From NCBI GenBank assembly GCA_031278295.1, contig JAITKQ010000102.1, positions 1-23,514 of the forward strand: 23,514 nucleotides of DNA, read 5' to 3'. Positions within the stretch are counted from its first letter, which is position 1; the number at the start of each line of letters is the position of its first letter. The notes under the pieces were generated by a model. The model saw only the letters and a program-made list of their open reading frames with translations. It was not told the origin of the DNA and ran no database searches. Position numbers and translations under genes: made by a program. Source of the DNA: Spirochaetaceae bacterium. Lineage in GTDB: Bacteria; Spirochaetota; Spirochaetia; Treponematales; Breznakiellaceae. This document shows, piece after piece, positions 21,473-23,514 of the stretch.

Positions 21473-23190
21473 GCGTCAGCCTGTGCCGGTTTTGGGCGTA
21501 TATTTTTCGTTATCTCCATAACCTTGCCGCCTATGTTTTTTGCCGCTTCCTCCGCGCGGATAACGCTGCGGCGTATCTTGCCGCTTATCGTTTTCGGCAG
21601 CTCATCGACAAATTCTATTATCCGCGGGTATTTGTACAAGGCTGTTTCGCGTTTAACGAAATCCTGAATCTCGCGGCCCAGCGCCGGATTCAACTCGTAA
21701 CCGGGCGCGGCGACGACCGTGGCTTTTACCACCTGCCCGCGCTGCCTGTCATAAACGCCGGTAACGGCGCATTCCAGTACTGCCGGGTGCCGTTGAAGCA
21801 CACTTTCCACCTCGAAGGGGCTTATCCTGAAGCCGGAACTTTTAATCATGTCGTCCATGCGCCCGCTGAACCAAAAATAGCCGTCCCTGTCCCTGCTCGC
21901 TATATCCCCCGTGTGGTAGATCTTGCCTGAAAAAGCCTCCCTCGTAAGCGCCTCGTCGTTGTAATAGCCGGAAAACATTCCCAGGGGCCTGCCCTTGTCG
22001 AGCCGCAGCACTATTTCGCCGATCTCGCCCTCGCCGCAGGAGCGGCCTTCCCCGTCAACAATATCGACATCGTAGCCGGGAGCGGGGCGCCCCATAGAAC
22101 CGGGTTTAATCTTCATCCACGGGAATGTCCCTATCATCAGCGTTGTTTCCGTCTGCCCGAAGCCTTCCCGTATGGTAAGGCCGGTCATGGCGGTAAACTT
22201 GTTTGAAACCTCAGGGTTGAGCGCCTCGCCGGCCGTCGTGCAGTACCCAAGCGATGAAAGGTCGAATTTTTTCAGGTTTGACTTTACAAGGTAGCGGTAC
22301 ACGGTGGGCGGGGCGCAAAACGTAGTTATCCGGTAACGCCGGATTTTTTCGAGGAGTTTTTGCGGCACGAACGAAAGCATGTCGTAGACAAACACCGCGC
22401 TGCCGGCAAGCCACTGGCCGTAGATTTTGCCCCACATCGCCTTGCCCCAGCCTGTTTCGGCAACGGTAAAATGAAGCCCGTTATCCTGAACATTCTGCCA
22501 GTACTTTGCGGTAACGATATGCCCGAGCGGGTAGCTAAAGTTATGCAGCACCATCTTAGGGTTGCCGGACGTACCGGACGTAAAGTAGAGCAGCATTGTA
22601 TCGTCGGTTTTTGAGGCTTCTACGCCGGTCGGACGATCAAAAGTTTCAGAAAAACGCTCCGGCCTGTACCGCGTCCAACCCGGACGGTCCGGCCCTACCG
22701 TAACAAGATGCCCCACCGTGGGCGAGGCGGACAAGGCCTTGTCCGCCTCGGTTTGAAGATGCGGGTCATCCAAGGTAACGATCATCTTGATGCCCGCCGC
22801 CTTGTTCCTGTAAACAATGTCTTTTTCCAGCAGCATATTGGTGGCGGGAACCGCGATCGCGCCTATTTTATGCAGGGCCAGCAGGAAAAACCAGAATTCA
22901 TAGCGCCGTCTGAGGATCAGCATCACCGCGTCTCCCTTTTTTATGCCCAGCGCCGTCAAAAAATTGGCCGCCCTGTTAGTTTCTTTCACAAGGCAGGCAA
23001 AATCGATGACGCGCTCACCCGCGTCATCGCACCAGACAAGGGCGCGGCGTTCCGGCTCCGTCGCGGCGTACCTGTCAACCACGTCGAACGCGAAATTGAA
23101 ATTCCGAGGGATATGTATCTTAAATTTGTCTTTTAATTCTTCATAAGATTCGATGTTTTCATCTACACCCAGATAGTCGTGTAACAGCAT
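21469..23190 (-). CDS. AMP-forming acyl-CoA synthetase (medium-chain/acetyl-CoA synthetase-like)
   Basis: A 573-aa ANL-superfamily ligase that activates a carboxylic acid as acyl-AMP and then acyl-CoA. The ATP loop is TSGTSGNPK (204-212). GFGQTET (adenine binding), YHTGDIASRDRDGYFWFSGR, KSSGFRISPFEVE and PKTISGKIRR, with the catalytic lysine near the C-terminus, are all present. The FHWTVAETGWGKAMWG-like stretch (here HFTVAETGWGKAMWGKIY) and overall length match medium-chain and related acyl-CoA synthetases; the acid used cannot be told from sequence. ATG 23190 is chosen for GGAG 5 bases upstream and because homologous sequence begins there; the 39 extra codons up to 23307 are not conserved-looking and overlap a different small ORF. 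Confidence 0.88.
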   Translation of the reverse strand: MLLHDYLGVDENIESYEELKDKFKIHIPRNFNFAFDVVDRYAATEPERRALVWCDDAGERVIDFACLVKETNRAANFLTALGIKKGDAVMLILRRRYEFWFFLLALHKIGAIAVPATNMLLEKDIVYRNKAAGIKMIVTLDDPHLQTEADKALSASPTVGHLVTVGPDRPGWTRYRPERFSETFDRPTGVEASKTDDTMLLYFTSGTSGNPKMVLHNFSYPLGHIVTAKYWQNVQDNGLHFTVAETGWGKAMWGKIYGQWLAGSAVFVYDMLSFVPQKLLEKIRRYRITTFCAPPTVYRYLVKSNLKKFDLSSLGYCTTAGEALNPEVSNKFTAMTGLTIREGFGQTETTLMIGTFPWMKIKPGSMGRPAPGYDVDIVDGEGRSCGEGEIGEIVLRLDKGRPLGMFSGYYNDEALTREAFSGKIYHTGDIASRDRDGYFWFSGRMDDMIKSSGFRISPFEVESVLQRHPAVLECAVTGVYDRQRGQVVKATVVAAPGYELNPALGREIQDFVKRETALYKYPRIIEFVDELPKTISGKIRRSVIRAEEAAKNIGGKVMEITKNIRPKPAQADA

Positions 23191-23212
23191 GGCGGCTCCG
23201 TGTTTGTGGTTT

Positions 23213-23326
23213 CTATTTTCGACACGAATCCTCCGCAAAGGTTGCGCCGGCATACAGGGGCGGCAGGAGCGGAGTACCCGGTGCAAGAGCTCCCGCGACG
23301 GCGGCAAGCGGACCGGCGGGCTTCAT
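23213..23326 (-). CDS. possible small hydrophobic ORF upstream of the acyl-CoA synthetase gene
   Basis: A 37-codon ORF (ATG 23326, TAG 23213-23215) ends 22 bases before the synthetase start. It encodes a Pro/Ala/Leu-rich peptide beginning MKPAGPLAAVAGALAPG and ending TFAEDSCRK. The frame stays open a further 17 codons upstream (ASLKFYIGNRARPIAYG), to a TAA. No good ribosome site precedes the ATG. It could be a leader peptide, the tail of a decayed gene or a repeat that happens to be open. Confidence 0.25.
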   Translation of the reverse strand: MKPAGPLAAVAGALAPGTPLLPPLYAGATFAEDSCRK

Positions 23327-23400
23327 CCCGTAAGCGATTGGTCTTGCGCGGTTCCCAATGTAAAATTTCAGGGACGCTTAGTCCGCAAACGCGCCATTGG

Positions 23401-23456
23401 ACTTGTTCAAGAACCTATTTGAATGTGGGCAAAAGCCCACGGGTTCTTGAACAAGT
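23401..23456. repeat. nested inverted repeat
   Basis: Outer arms ACTTGTTCAAGAACC (23401-23415) and GGTTCTTGAACAAGT (23442-23456) pair perfectly over 15 bp. Inside them sits a second hairpin, GTGGGC-AAAA-GCCCAC (23425-23440). A partial echo, TTGTTCAGAA, appears again near 23500. It could be part of a structured RNA ending in the terminator just downstream, or the end of a repeat element. Confidence 0.6.
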
Positions 23457-23459
23457 CTT

Positions 23460-23488
23460 GCAAAATGCAAAGCATTTTGCCTTTTTTT
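23460..23488 (+). terminator. intrinsic terminator, plus strand
   Basis: GCAAAATGC-AAA-GCATTTTGC (23460-23480) is a 9-bp perfect stem followed by C and seven T (23482-23488). This is a textbook Rho-independent terminator for plus-strand transcription, although no clear plus-strand gene lies just upstream; a small RNA is possible. Confidence 0.65.
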
Positions 23489-23514
23489 CAGCGGAAGTTG
23501 TTCAGAAACTGAGG

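Noticed and set aside
23191..23307. 39-codon N-terminal extension of the acyl-CoA synthetase
   Set aside because: No ANL-family similarity; GGAG sits just before ATG 23190, and the extension overlaps a different open frame.
23189..23422. 77-aa plus-strand ORF before the right-end terminator
   Set aside because: Composition is unlike the neighbours, no ribosome site is evident, and it runs into the nested hairpin; it does not explain the terminator.

Overview
The window looks like chromosomal DNA of an anaerobic, moderately GC-rich Gram-negative bacterium, most likely a Treponema-like spirochaete. This is an inference from gene content: spirochaete-style lipoprotein signals, a two-LysM M23 endopeptidase, a LamG/fibronectin-type surface protein, and oxygen-independent heme chemistry. 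No rRNA, tRNA, CRISPR array or complete transposon was recognised.

Left edge (1-1152, minus strand): a two-gene cassette that may be a toxin-antitoxin module (65 and 95 aa) lies downstream of ybaN (DUF454). A 23-base copy of the ybaN 3' coding region recurs at the window edge on the far side of the cassette. Two strong hairpins separate ybaN from the next operon.

Heme operon (1153-10838, minus strand, ten genes, most overlapping by a few bases): flavodoxin-family protein, FecCD permease (hmuU), ABC ATPase (hmuV), ChuW/HutW-type radical SAM heme-degrading enzyme (hutW), heme-binding protein (hmuT), exbB, exbD, tonB, TonB-dependent receptor, and an HmuY-like lipoprotein with two tandem HmuY-like modules. 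Together they could capture heme at the surface, pull it through the outer membrane with TonB energy, import it by ABC transporter, open the ring without oxygen to free the iron, and handle the tetrapyrrole product with the flavodoxin. A good sigma70-type promoter (TTGACA, 16 bp, TATAAC) lies just upstream. hutW carries a run of 14 C just before its catalytic domain, which makes it a candidate phase-variable switch.

Centre (10860-15960): a roughly 360-base hairpin-rich intergenic region with two promoter-like signals, then a full-length glutamate synthase large subunit gene (gltB) on the plus strand. No gltD is present.

Right (16024-21472, plus strand): a tightly spaced envelope and signalling cluster of an LPP20/FlgP-like exported protein, a LamG plus FnIII exported protein, an HDOD protein, an MBL-fold hydrolase and a LysM-M23 endopeptidase. 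A minus-strand acyl-CoA synthetase-type gene (21469-23190) converges on it, with the two stop codons overlapping. The last 320 bases hold a possible small ORF, a nested hairpin and a textbook intrinsic terminator on the plus strand.
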